A program made the position numbers and the translations under genes. From positions 102,631,319-102,695,318 of the forward strand of contig CP136066.1 of the NCBI GenBank assembly GCA_032622095.1: a stretch of 64,000 bases of DNA. Direction: 5' to 3'. Shown piece by piece: positions 1 to 9,018 of the stretch. How positions within the stretch are numbered: the first letter of the stretch is position 1; every line of letters starts with the position of its first letter. This DNA comes from Siphonodentalium dalli (Eukaryota; Mollusca; Scaphopoda; Gadilida; Siphonodentaliidae). The notes below the pieces were generated by a model that did not search any database, was not told the DNA's origin, and worked only from the letters and a program-made list of their open reading frames with translations.

Positions 1-701
1 TGGTGTTGTTGTTGTTGTTCAAATCTGATGATATGGGAACCATCGAATCGGACTGAGTACCTTTAATGTCATTTTTTTAAAATAATACCGGTATACTCAA
101 AGGTACGAATTGTCGAAATGATACAGGAACTGGTATGAAATGTCCAGAACCCTGGTGCGAAACATCTCTATGTCAAACTTCCATGGTATGAAATGCCAGC
201 AACCTATTGGCTATTCATCCATTGCATATTATAATTTATTTCCAATGGGCATGGATAGAGAGTCTCCCATTGGGGAGGGGGTCCACCTTGATACATGTAT
301 GTTCCGACAGCACCCACTTGGAAGGAAGTTTCCTACAGATGGCTACAGGGTACATGTATATCGGTCCAAAATTTGTTCGAAAATTATTAATTAGATATGA
401 CATTTTTCACGGTGTGGCTTGTTATCAAACTCCATTTGTATTAGGTGAATATCACTTCAATTTGCCCTAAATCGAGTAATATCATTTTATGACATCACTA
501 ATTAAGAGTAATACATGTATGATTTTATGACATCACGATCTGAGTAATATACGGTATGGCTTTATGACATGGTGTATTTCTATTTCACTGTTAGATAAGG
601 CATAGATACCAATTTTTTGTGATGTCACTCATTTCAAAGAGTTGTCAATATTACACTGTTACTAAGAGGCGAACTACCGTAATTAATAGATAGGGTATTA
701 C

Positions 702-823
702 TTGGTTAGTTTGATATTATAGGCCTGATTTCAGCCCTCAGTAGCCTCATATCAGCCTTCGACGTCAGGCTGATTGTGATATGAGGTTACCTCAGGGTGA
801 TATAGGGCCTAATATCAAACCAA
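702..823. repeat. Imperfect inverted repeat (hairpin)
   Basis: The left arm begins TTGGTTAGTTTGATATTATA and the right arm ends in its near complement, TAATATCAAACCAA. The inner parts (AGCCTCATATCAGCC and GGCTGATTGTGATATGAGG) also pair imperfectly. It is probably a decayed miniature inverted-repeat element. No target-site duplication is obvious. Confidence 0.5.
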
Positions 824-909
824 CGATGTTGGCGCTGCTAGTCTACAGGGTCACTGTCTGGTTGTTCCCCTTGCCGAGGAGATATAAATGGGTACAGGAC
901 GTTTTGTAT

Positions 910-1045
910 CGTCTTAAGTCATTTCGTACCACATTTTTGGTAGTTTCGTACCATATTTTTTGTAGTTTCGTACCTTATTGTTTGGTCGTTTCGTACCATG
1001 TAGGAAATCAATTGGTCATTTCGTACCATGTTACTACTTGTATGT
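910..1045. repeat. Short tandem array with TTTCGTACC core
   Basis: Five units of roughly 20-30 bp share the core TTTCGTACC followed by A or T, with variable TTGGT or TTTGGTAG spacers. It is a degenerate minisatellite, and no coding content is supported. Confidence 0.6.
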
Positions 1046-2129
1046 CACACCATATGGAAACAAATAAATGATTTTCTGCAAAGTACGAAATAAAAAAAAG
1101 TAACCAAACAATCCGGTACCGGTATGTAAAACCAAAAATTATGGTATGGAACGACCATGGTTATGGTATCGAATACTGAAATAATGAAGAAGTCACTGCA
1201 GTTGTATATATTATTTATGTGGTCACAATATGATTGAGTTCTGAAGTGCTCTTTGCACTGTCAGGTTTACTTGATCAATACTCCAGCAATGTTCAGAATC
1301 CTATCCCACGACACTCGTATGAAACGTCTAGAAAATAGAATCCATATTTAATAAATCCTTCAGACATTCAGTATTACCGATCGCCTGAATCAACATCTGA
1401 CTCAATGGTTGTTTTTAAGAAGAAGTCGTCGCAATGTACAGTGCTAGCACGCAGTATAGATCGAACGATAATCGTACGGTGTTAGAGATGTTGTTGTTGT
1501 TGACATAATCATATTCATACTGCTGTTGTTGTTAGTACTTGTCACACACATTCTAAGTTCTCCACCTGATTTTGACAGATAATCCCTGCAACACTGAGAA
1601 CAGTGACAATCACAGTAATACTGACAGTGAATGAGTTATAGATACTGACAGTGATACATCAACATCATACTGTCCTCCAATTCGGTTGCTTAATTTTCCT
1701 TAGGTTTTCTTAGATTTTATTTTTTTAGAATTATATATAGATTCTTTATTTGTAGAATAAGTTGAATAACAATCAGTTATTATGACAATCGTCGTCAACA
1801 ATGAATGACATTGATAATTTGATAGTTGTCTGGTTGTATAATTTGATCGATTCAATGATTGCTGGCACTGAATTTCTGTCTCGCTGGCCTCGCGACTATC
1901 TTCAGATCTTCGTCGGTATTCTGGGTCAATATTTAAAAACAAGGTCCCAAATGCATCTTCGGTATCGGCTACAGGTACAGGATGTTCATATATCATCGCA
2001 GTTTTCATGTTCAGGGTCACTTTCTGACGCGAAAATGTTCGAGAACATGCATTTTGTTTTGGCTCGCGGGGATATCCCATGTTCTGTATCTGTATCTGTA
2101 TATGTAGTGCTATGTATGATGTTTTTCTG

Positions 2130-3515
2130 AAGTCCCTTGGGCAGTGTCTCATGTTTCGTCGAATGAAGACCAGGGTTGAATTTGATTTCTTTGTGATGGT
2201 ATCTATGTGGTGCTGCCATGTCATGTCATTTGCGAATTGGACACCGAGGTAGGGGTTGTGATTTACCTCTTGTAGGAATTGTCCCGCTAGTTGGTAGAAG
2301 CGTTGGGTTTTCTGCTTTAGGCTCATGATGTAGCATTTGGATGGATTGAAGCGCATTCCCCATTGTATGGCCCACTGTTCTAGGTTACATAGATCCTGTT
2401 GTATTATTTCATGATCTTTATAGCTATTTATCTGTCGGTAGAGCAGGCAATCACCTGCGAACAATCGGACTTGTGATTTTACAGTGTCCGGTAGGTCGTT
2501 GATGTGGCATAGGAAGAGGAGCGGTCCTAACACCGTCCCCTGTGGTACCCCTGATAATACCTTTGCCTCTTCAGAGAAATCTCCTTCCAGTGCCACTCTC
2601 ATCTTTCTTTCTTTTAAGAATGACATTAGCCACTGGTGGATCGGGCCCGTGATTCCGTAGTGCTTTAGCTTGACTAGTAGGCTGTCGACACGAGGAACAG
2701 TGTCAAATGCCTTAGAGAAGTCAAGGATGGCCATATCTATCTGCTTCTTCTTGTCAAGTGAATTTAGGATGTCATGTGTAGTCACTGCCAGTTGGGTTTC
2801 GCAGGAGTATCCACTACGGAAGCCATGGTTTAGATTTGTTAGGATATTGTATTTTTCCAGATGTTCGAGGATGTGGCGGCAGATGAGGTGTTCCAGCATC
2901 TTGCATGGTACTGATGTTAGGGAGACTGGTCGGTAGTTCTCTGCTAGGTGTCTATCTCATATCTTGTATACCGGTGCTATGTGAGCGCTGCGCCAGTCGA
3001 TTGGTAATGTACCTGTGTCCAGTGAGAGTTGAAAGATTAGTCTGAAGGCAGGTGCCAGTTGTTTTGAATATTTTTTCAAGATCATGTTGGGTAGTCGTCG
3101 TTTCTTCCTGAGTAGTTTTCTGATCTTGTGGTTCACCCATGGGGTATTGTGTTTCGGTGATATGAGCTTCGATGGTATATATTGGTCCATAGCTCCAAGC
3201 ATCCCGTTCTTTATGTGTTTCCACATGTCCTCTATGGTGGCGTTCTTTATCGTTCGCAGTCCTTCTCCCATTATTTGCAGGTCTAGTCCTAATTGCGTCC
3301 AGTCAGCCCTTTTGTACAGATAGCACTTTCTTGGTTTTGCACGTTGGTATCTGGGTTTAATGTCTATACCGGTGGTGACAATTGAGTGGTCTGAGATGCC
3401 TGGTATGCTGTTAGATGACTTAACCAGTGTAGCATTGTTGGTGAAGACCAGGTCCAGCAAGTTTTTCTCACGAGTTGGTTGTTCGTGGATTTGCTTCAAT
3501 CCTTTATCTGACATG
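2130..3515 (-). pseudogene. Non-LTR retrotransposon (LINE) fossil: endonuclease C-terminus and reverse transcriptase
   Basis: On the minus strand this encodes the downstream half of a CR1/Jockey-type LINE ORF2. It starts with the C-terminal endonuclease motif (ISDHSIVTTG, the SDH signature). After an apparent internal deletion near 3080 come RT motifs: SLDTGTLPIDWR, NYRPVSLTSV, FRSGYSCETQL, LDFSKAFDTV and GVPQGTVLGPLLF. The element is dead. There is an in-frame TGA at 2957-2959, and the catalytic F/YADD motif reads FAGD. The sequence beyond about 2130 stays open to 1700 but no longer resembles RT. The 5' half of the same LINE lies at 20782-21330, on the far side of the Polinton, and the reading frame joins at the target-site duplication. 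This LINE was therefore the landing site. Confidence 0.85.
3510..3515. repeat. Left target-site duplication of the Polinton (GACATG)
   Basis: GACATG here is repeated exactly at 20782-20787, directly outside the matching terminal inverted repeats that begin AGTAGTAATGG. A 6-bp duplication is characteristic of Polinton/Maverick integration. Confidence 0.95.
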
Positions 3516-3806
3516 AGTAGTAATGGTGGGCACTATGGCCCAGTACCCCCCAGACATGGGCACTATGGCCCAGTACCCCCCAGACATGGGCACTATGGCC
3601 CAGTACCCCCCCAGACATGGGCACTATGGCCCATGGGCCATAGTGCCCATGTCTGGGGGGGTACTGGGCCATAGTGCCCATGTCTGGGGGTACTGGGCCA
3701 TAGTGCCCATGTCTGGGGGGTACTGGGCCATAGTTCCCAGCCTGAGGATAGATGTTCCTGTCATTGATGTGACATTTCTTATCGAAAAAATGAAAATGGA
3801 CTTAGA
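3516..3806. repeat. Left terminal inverted repeat with internal palindromic array
   Basis: This ~291-bp TIR is inverted relative to 20490-20781. After AGTAGTAATGGT it holds six ~30-bp units (core GGGCACTATGGCCCAGTA, a C-run, then AGACAT). Three are in one orientation and three in the other, meeting at the palindrome GGCCCATGGGCC (3628-3639). The array 3528-3738 is therefore one large hairpin. The inner ~70 bp (CAGCCTGAGGATAGATG..) is unique sequence. C/G homopolymer lengths differ slightly between units. Short open frames through the array are repeat artefacts. Confidence 0.95.
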
Positions 3807-4190
3807 CATTTTTTCATTACTAATTTAAAGTTTGTATAATTCTGACCAGAGATGACACATCGACACGAACAGAATCAATTGGTGGGGATCCTACAGTGAA
3901 AACGATTTTGTTGAAATTTATCATTTATTTTTCAAAAACAAGAACAAGAACAATGAACAATAATATATTATTATACATCAATAATATTAACAAAGAACAA
4001 TAATTTATGTACAAAACAAGGTCTCAGATTTGAAGAAACTTAATTGAACATCCTATAACATCCTACAACATCCTACGCTGAATCAATAACAAAAGAGTCT
4101 ATTTTGTGGAGTTGTTGACACATTCGTTGTTATCTGGTCGTCGTCTTCTTTGCGTTGTATGTATATCAGCCGTCGATGTGCTGGTGAAGT
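3807..4190 (-). other. Polinton left sub-terminal region, 3' flank of the late gene cluster
   Basis: AT-rich sequence lies between the TIR and the protease gene. It contains loose direct repeats (CATCCTATAACATCCTACAACATCCTAC near 4050; AACAATAATAT/ACAATAATTTAT near 3955-4010). A minus-strand AATAAA (TTTATT on the plus strand near 3925) could polyadenylate leftward transcripts. No gene is supported. Confidence 0.5.
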
Positions 4191-4664
4191 TTAATTCAAC
4201 AGCAAATTTGCTTTTCTGTATAATCGACCATAGTGTTTTCCAAACCATCGAACTATTGTTCTGTCATTCTTGAAGAAATCCCGAGAATTGAATAATCTTT
4301 TCATCCTCTTTCCTTTCATCATGTGGTGGAGTGCGAATATACAATATAATCCACACACATTTGTCGCACGATGTTGATATCGTGTTGTATTCATAGTCCA
4401 TGCTGATGAGTTCCTTTTTATGAATGGTAACATATATCGTCTCGGTGGTGGTAGTCCAAATGAGTCGAAGTATACAGCTGATCTTCCCTTGAATAACATC
4501 AAGGTCCAGTGTTCTCCTGGCTGATCCGATGAGTGCGTGTTCACAATATATGCTTGAATATGTTGTGGTTTCTTCTCTGGTAACAGATCTCTAGCACAAA
4601 CATATGTGTTAAGTTTACGCAACCAGGAATTGTCTAGAATATATTGAAGTTCAGCTGTCTGCAT
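4191..4664 (-). CDS. PRO: Adenain/Ulp1-like cysteine protease (Polinton PRO)
   Basis: This 157-residue protein is the predicted maturation protease of the Polinton virion, which cleaves capsid-associated precursors. The C48/adenain-type catalytic layout is visible: His52 in GEHWTLM, Asp67 in VYFDSFG, Gln98 in YQHRATN as the oxyanion residue, and Cys104 in the VCGLYC block. The length is somewhat below that of adenovirus protease (about 200 residues) but usual for Polintons. The ATG at 4664 is used, and the start overlaps the end of the upstream gene by 14 nt. It is the last gene of the leftward cluster and looks intact. Function is inferred from motif order and position beside the capsid genes. 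Confidence 0.9.
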   Translation of the reverse strand: MQTAELQYILDNSWLRKLNTYVCARDLLPEKKPQHIQAYIVNTHSSDQPGEHWTLMLFKGRSAVYFDSFGLPPPRRYMLPFIKRNSSAWTMNTTRYQHRATNVCGLYCIFALHHMMKGKRMKRLFNSRDFFKNDRTIVRWFGKHYGRLYRKANLLLN

Positions 4665-5109
4665 CGTTGTAATTCTCTTTGACTCGCTGTGACCACATCA
4701 GAGTCCACTCTGCATCGAATTTTTTGCGGTTGAGCTCCAAACTGTTTCTCAGATGATCCCACATAAGGTATGCTTCGAACTTCTCCTTGCAGTGTGGGTT
4801 TAACTCCATCAGCTTCGGGAACCATCTTTCCATAACATTGTATATGTCAAGTTTAATCAGTGCTAAGTCGATAAACTGGTTTGTCCAATCATCAGTTGTA
4901 GAGAACAAACACAGAACATGTTCACGTTGACTAGGATGTTCTATTTTACATCCTTCACAGTTTGCTGACACTTCCTTGCGAATAATTTCTTGTAGTTCTT
5001 CAATCGTAGCGTTGTTGAGTGTGTCCAAGATCAGTTTTAATCTCGGAGCAACGTGTTGTGAACGTCGGTATTCTTCATAGTAGTTCCATAGCTGTGTTGT
5101 GAACTCCAT
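4651..5109 (-). CDS. Unknown Polinton protein, 152 aa
   Basis: I do not recognise a family. The protein is mostly helical and charged, with a Cys pair (ANCEGCKIEHP) followed by a second Cys (HVLCLFS) that might form a small metal site. Trp-rich helices occur towards the C-terminus (ERWFPKLM, YLMWDHLRN, EWTLMWSQR). It begins at the ATG at 5109, one base after the stop of the major capsid gene, and overlaps the protease start by 14 nt. This indicates co-expression with virion genes. A structural or assembly role is inference from position only. Confidence 0.7.
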   Translation of the reverse strand: MEFTTQLWNYYEEYRRSQHVAPRLKLILDTLNNATIEELQEIIRKEVSANCEGCKIEHPSQREHVLCLFSTTDDWTNQFIDLALIKLDIYNVMERWFPKLMELNPHCKEKFEAYLMWDHLRNSLELNRKKFDAEWTLMWSQRVKENYNDADS

Positions 5110-5110
5110 C

Positions 5111-6415
5111 CTAATAGTCAGTAAGCACTTCTCTCAAAGCTGTGATCTCTATTTCACTGTCGAATTCAGCATACACCAAAACGTTGACGGCTGTAGTGAG
5201 AGCTGTCAAGAACTGAAGCTCCAAACGCAGGTTCCCTGTCTTTATAGGATGTAGATGTCCCTCGTCGCTTCCTTGGTCCGGTGTCAAGTCGAAACCCCAC
5301 AAACAATAACCATTCATATATTCTTTTAAATTAATGCCAATTGATTTGTTAACACCAACCATTCCTAAAGATTGATACAAAGATAAATATGATCTGAGAC
5401 ATTGTTTTGTTGCGAAGTTTGGTTCAAATGGACGGTTATGTATTGTATGACCGTCTTGACTAACTTCCAATTTATTCAAACTGAAATGTTTGAAGTGGAA
5501 TGGATTGGTACCCAAATCTCCATTCATATCTTTATTTTCGACCAACGCAATAAAAATTCTCTTTGGTAATTGTCCTTGAAATAAGTGGTCTTCAATTTTT
5601 GATCTAAGTCCAGTACTAATTGTGAAAGTTTTTATTTCTACTCGTCTGATAGGTATTTTCATTTTTGACTGGACAATTTCTTGATTTAATTTATTTGAGA
5701 CCGCTGGAAAGAGACTAACTGTTCTGACATGGAACACTGCTGATTCGAAAACAATTTGTCCATCCTCGCCGCCAATGAGGCAAAATTTTGATGGTGATCT
5801 GTTTAATCTGATACGAATTTCAATTCCATTTGGTAAATATTTTTCTTGAAGAAACAGATCAGTGTGTAAGCGTCCACATAGTTCAACAATTTTACTACCA
5901 CCGATCAAACTTTCTCTAGAAGTTAATCCAGCATTGCCACCACCTTTGGTATTCTCTTCAAATTGTTCTGCTGTATCGCCATACCACATTTCTAAATTTG
6001 CTAATTGATTATCTTTATATTCTGGAGAGTATCCCAACAGATTTTCGAAATATGCTCGGTATGGGTAAGTGTCAGAATTCGAAGTTATCAATTTGTTGTT
6101 CAAGTAAACATCGATACTGCTGAACATGCTATGAAAGAAATTGTTAACAGGTGCTAATTCCGTACCAGCTAGCAAATTAGTTCCATCTTTTTTTGTAATT
6201 TTGAATTTCACATAAAGATAAGATTGGTTAATATCTGTCCACTTTTCGGTTTGAGATGGTATGACAAACTCTATCGGAGCAGAATTATTCAGCGGTGCAA
6301 TCGGATGATTTTCGATCCACTGCGATTCTGACATTGTAGCCACTGTTGGTGGAACATGTGTTATATCAAGTTCCGATTTATTGCATTCGCATGATCCATT
6401 TACCATTTGTGCCAT
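5111..6415 (-). CDS. MCP: Polinton major capsid protein (double jelly-roll)
   Basis: This 434-residue protein matches the Polinton major capsid family, often annotated in animal genomes as F54H12.2-like. Recognisable blocks are the N-terminal PIEFVIPSQTEKWTDINQSYL segment and the NNFFHSMFSSIDVYLNN block. Further along are the central PNGIEIRIRLNRSP strand with VRTVSLFP, and the terminal NLRLELQFLTAL and VNVLVYAEFDSEIEI strands. In this family two jelly-roll domains form trimeric capsomers of an icosahedral shell. The ATG at 6415 is used, two bases from the stop of the upstream basic protein, and the stop is one base before the next gene. The reading frame is intact with no obvious lesions. 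The strict packing of MCP, minor capsid and protease genes supports virion formation. Confidence 0.92.
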   Translation of the reverse strand: MAQMVNGSCECNKSELDITHVPPTVATMSESQWIENHPIAPLNNSAPIEFVIPSQTEKWTDINQSYLYVKFKITKKDGTNLLAGTELAPVNNFFHSMFSSIDVYLNNKLITSNSDTYPYRAYFENLLGYSPEYKDNQLANLEMWYGDTAEQFEENTKGGGNAGLTSRESLIGGSKIVELCGRLHTDLFLQEKYLPNGIEIRIRLNRSPSKFCLIGGEDGQIVFESAVFHVRTVSLFPAVSNKLNQEIVQSKMKIPIRRVEIKTFTISTGLRSKIEDHLFQGQLPKRIFIALVENKDMNGDLGTNPFHFKHFSLNKLEVSQDGHTIHNRPFEPNFATKQCLRSYLSLYQSLGMVGVNKSIGINLKEYMNGYCLWGFDLTPDQGSDEGHLHPIKTGNLRLELQFLTALTTAVNVLVYAEFDSEIEITALREVLTDY

Positions 6416-6417
6416 GA

Positions 6418-6792
6418 TTAATCAAAAATATCAAGAGCTCGACTGCTAGGATGTTTTTTCGACTGACTTTTTCGGCGTTTGACAGCTGAATGATTCATTT
6501 TTGAATTCGCTACTCTTTTTCTAGGTTTTTGTCTCGAGTTCAAAATTTGATTTTTAGCTTGTGTGCCAAAAGATTTTAAAGCTTTTTTACCTTCAGACAT
6601 CAACGCTTCTTTCGGACTTTTACCTTGATTAATAATTTCATCTGCAACACCAAAAGTGTGTTTTTTCGCAAGTTGTAAAGCTGTCCGACCAATCGGTTTT
6701 AGAAATGGTACAGCAGATCTCATAAGTGATTTGAAAATTGAACCAATACCGTTACCATATTGCCGTGGTACACCTCTATACACGGGGAACAT
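6418..6792 (-). CDS. Small basic virion protein with amphipathic N-terminus
   Basis: This 124-residue protein is typical of the gene between the two capsid genes in Polintons. The N-terminal third is glycine-rich and amphipathic (GIGSIFKSLMRSAVPFL), a pattern seen in membrane-active virion proteins such as adenovirus protein VI. The C-terminal third is strongly basic (QKPRKRVANS, KRRKSQSKKH) and could bind DNA, as adenovirus core proteins do. The ATG is at 6792, five bases after the minor capsid stop. Family recognition is by composition and position. Membrane and DNA roles are inferred. Confidence 0.75.
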   Translation of the reverse strand: MFPVYRGVPRQYGNGIGSIFKSLMRSAVPFLKPIGRTALQLAKKHTFGVADEIINQGKSPKEALMSEGKKALKSFGTQAKNQILNSRQKPRKRVANSKMNHSAVKRRKSQSKKHPSSRALDIFD

Positions 6793-6797
6793 TGTTT

Positions 6798-7649
6798 TTA
6801 GAACTCCTCTCGTTTTCTGAAATGCAGCTTCGCCAAAGACTTACCACCAATAAACTGAATTGATTCTCCTGTGTCGCCACTTATATTTACACTAATTTTG
6901 TCAAAGTATGACTTTGAAACTGGAACATAATGTAAATTTAAAAATTCATGTTTTACATGTAATCCGTCGATATCTCTTTTAATTCTGAAAGAAACAACTC
7001 GTAAAATTTGTACTTCAACATTTCCAACAATTGTGAAATCGGCAATATCAGAATAAACAAACATTTGATTATGACCAACAAACAAATCTACACCAAACGG
7101 AAATCTACTATTTGAATAAAAATCTTCAGAAGCGTTTTCAGTTTTGTAACCCAACTTGTGCAAAAGACATTGTGGTAATTCAATTCCTAGTTTTGGGATA
7201 CTTAAACTCTTGCGAATAATTTTCACACGTTTTGTAACTTTTGAGTACTTGATGTGAAATCCGTATTCGTTTTGCATTGCTTCTCCAAGTGTTTCATCAA
7301 TTACATCTTGCATTGTATCAAGTAAATCTGTCGCAGAGGTATACGAACCTTCGCGTATCTGTATTTCAATTGCACGAACGCCATCAGGTCTCGTAAATAT
7401 CTTTTCTTCAAAACGATTTTGAAGAATAGACAGTATTATTGCATCAGTTGTAATCAATTTGAATTTACACGAATCCCCTGTAACATTGTATGTTTCTGAA
7501 GGTGTTATCAGTTCGACTAATGCAACTTCCCATTTTTCTTTATCAATTTGAATTGGTTTTGGTAATTGTACAGTAAAACAACATTGAGTATTGTTTGGAT
7601 ACATTACCATTGAACTGTCGCTCGGAATTGTAATGTAGAAAGAATTCAT
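6798..7649 (-). CDS. Polinton minor capsid (penton-like) protein
   Basis: This 283-residue protein belongs to the single jelly-roll minor capsid family of Polintons, which forms the five-fold vertices. Signature features are the start FYITIPSDSSMVMYPNNT, the WEVALVELITPSETYNV block near residues 40-55, the basic middle strand VTKRVKIIRKS, and the C-terminal FLNLHYVPVSKSYFDKISVNI block. The ATG at 7649 overlaps the stop of the upstream membrane-protein gene (ATGA overlap). The frame is intact. Placement between the membrane protein and the basic protein matches the usual capsid module order. Confidence 0.88.
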   Translation of the reverse strand: MNSFYITIPSDSSMVMYPNNTQCCFTVQLPKPIQIDKEKWEVALVELITPSETYNVTGDSCKFKLITTDAIILSILQNRFEEKIFTRPDGVRAIEIQIREGSYTSATDLLDTMQDVIDETLGEAMQNEYGFHIKYSKVTKRVKIIRKSLSIPKLGIELPQCLLHKLGYKTENASEDFYSNSRFPFGVDLFVGHNQMFVYSDIADFTIVGNVEVQILRVVSFRIKRDIDGLHVKHEFLNLHYVPVSKSYFDKISVNISGDTGESIQFIGGKSLAKLHFRKREEF

Positions 7650-7909
7650 ACTTTCAAAATTTCTGTCGACTGATTTTTCAAATATTTCAAACGCGGTGTT
7701 GGTAAAATGTATCCCAAAGAACTACTGAGTAAAATTAACCACAGTTCGTTATTTTCACTTTGTAAACTTAAATGAACAATTGCTGTAGCGATTATACCAA
7801 CAATTATAATAATTTGTGTAAAATATGTTACTTGATTTTTTGCAATTTTTTCTCCACAGATTTGAAATTGTGATGGAACATCGAGACCAACTGAACCATT
7901 TTGAGACAT
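7646..7909 (-). CDS. Small two-helix membrane protein of the capsid module
   Basis: This 87-residue protein starts at the ATG at 7909. The frame is open further upstream but overlaps the integrase gene, so the internal Met (MSQNGSVG) is chosen. There are two hydrophobic segments: about residues 30-45 (IIIIVGIIATAIVHL) and 57-70 (WLILLSSSLGYILP). The LW..LLSS.LGYILP.P pattern recurs in Polinton proteins next to the minor capsid gene. It overlaps that gene by 4 nt. It is likely an integral membrane protein of the particle or host membrane. The function is unknown. Confidence 0.72.
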   Translation of the reverse strand: MSQNGSVGLDVPSQFQICGEKIAKNQVTYFTQIIIIVGIIATAIVHLSLQSENNELWLILLSSSLGYILPTPRLKYLKNQSTEILKV

Positions 7910-7919
7910 GTTAAAAGTT

Positions 7920-9014
7920 TTATACCAAATTTGTGGCAGGAATCCAACTGTCAAATTTTTTAGGATAACCACCCCAATGAACTTTAATTTCTCTAACTGA
8001 TTTACCAGCAACTTTTCTTGAACGTTTACCAACAACTGATTCAATTTCGTAAACTTTATTATCTTTTATATGTTGAATTTCTTTACCATAAAATGATCCT
8101 GCGATGTTTTCACCATCTAAATCTACTAATTTGTAAGTTAATGGTGTACTTTTACAAACTCTACTAATTTTGAAAATTTCTTTTGTCCAATTTGGAAGAT
8201 ATCCTTTATCAAAAGTTCTCTTTGTTTTATTTATTCTAACAAAATCTCCAACTTTCAACATCTTATCTTTTTTCGTTTTTAACTTTCCATAAAGATTTCT
8301 GGAAACTTCAATTTCATTTTCTCGAGTTACTAAAACTGGTGCCATCTTAATACTTCTATGAAAACTTTTGTTGTAAGAATTCACAAAATCGTGCAAAACA
8401 TCAACGTATTTCAAAGTTTGATTATGTGTAAAATATTTCCACATCTTTGTTTTCAATGTCCGTTGAAAACGTTCAACTATACTTGCTTTTGTCTCTGGAT
8501 TCTCTGTTGTGAAAAAATGAATTTTCTTAGATTTCAAAAATTGTAAAAATAATTTATTTTTGAATTCGGAACCTTTGTCAGATTGAAATGAAGCTGGTTT
8601 TCGTTTTGATGATTCGAGAATTTTCTGAAATGTTTTAACTAAAGTTTTACCAGTTTTATCTTTAATTTTTTCAACCCATGCAAATTTTGAGAACACATCA
8701 ATAACACAAAGTAAATATCTGTATTTGTCATTGTGCTTTTGCAAAGTTTGCAAATCTGCCAGATCAGCTTGCCACTGAATATCAATTCCTGCAACAATAG
8801 TTTTACGTCTGCGAAATTTCCGAACAATTGGTTTGTGCAAAGTATATGTTTTTTGCCATTGTAACCATTTTTTAACATCTGAAAGTTTAATTTTGTTATT
8901 TGTTTCTTTTGCATTTTTAAAAAGTTGATTTGCTCCACTGAAACCACCAACTTCTTTTGGATTGTAGTAAATTTCAGTTAGAAGTTTGTCAAATTTTATG
9001 TAAGTGGGGACCAT
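7920..9014 (-). CDS. INT: Polinton DD35E integrase with C-terminal chromodomain
   Basis: This 364-residue retrovirus-type integrase inserts element ends and generates the 6-bp duplications. The catalytic triad is visible: Asp84 (WQADLADL), Asp146 (FQSDKGSEF) and Glu181 (SIVERFQR), with 34 residues between the last two. The N-terminus carries the Polinton YYNP..GGFSGANQLFK block rather than a zinc finger. After the core comes an SH3-like DNA-binding region (LKVGDFVRI). The last ~45 residues form a chromodomain (YEIESVVGKR, then KVHWGGYPKKFDSWIPA), which in other integrases tethers to histone marks. The ATG at 9014 follows the upstream gene by 4 nt. It is intact, and the exact duplication flanking this copy fits a working integrase. 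Confidence 0.94.
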   Translation of the reverse strand: MVPTYIKFDKLLTEIYYNPKEVGGFSGANQLFKNAKETNNKIKLSDVKKWLQWQKTYTLHKPIVRKFRRRKTIVAGIDIQWQADLADLQTLQKHNDKYRYLLCVIDVFSKFAWVEKIKDKTGKTLVKTFQKILESSKRKPASFQSDKGSEFKNKLFLQFLKSKKIHFFTTENPETKASIVERFQRTLKTKMWKYFTHNQTLKYVDVLHDFVNSYNKSFHRSIKMAPVLVTRENEIEVSRNLYGKLKTKKDKMLKVGDFVRINKTKRTFDKGYLPNWTKEIFKISRVCKSTPLTYKLVDLDGENIAGSFYGKEIQHIKDNKVYEIESVVGKRSRKVAGKSVREIKVHWGGYPKKFDSWIPATNLV

Positions 9015-9018
9015 TCTT

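Larger units (their letters stand above)
1..1690. other. Non-coding stretch with minor repeats
   Basis: No protein-coding gene is supported here. The stretch opens with a short TTG microsatellite and a segment that recurs in diverged form near 46250-46320 (GATGATATGGG..CC followed by GGGTACCTTTAAT or GAGTACCTTTAAT). About three loose ~50-bp repeats containing TTTATGACATCA lie at roughly 470-580. An imperfect inverted repeat spans 702-823, and a short TTTCGTACCAT array lies at 910-1045. Short open frames here have no recognisable domains. Nothing else is seen. Confidence 0.6.

Noticed and set aside
1700-2130. Open C-terminal extension of the LINE RT frame
   Set aside because: It no longer resembles RT or any tail domain and includes simple-sequence residues; likely chance openness.
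3528-3738. Regular ~30-bp repeats that could be mistaken for a CRISPR array or a coding repeat protein
   Set aside because: Units are contiguous without spacers, palindromic about a centre, and identical to the other Polinton end; open frames through them are repeat translations.
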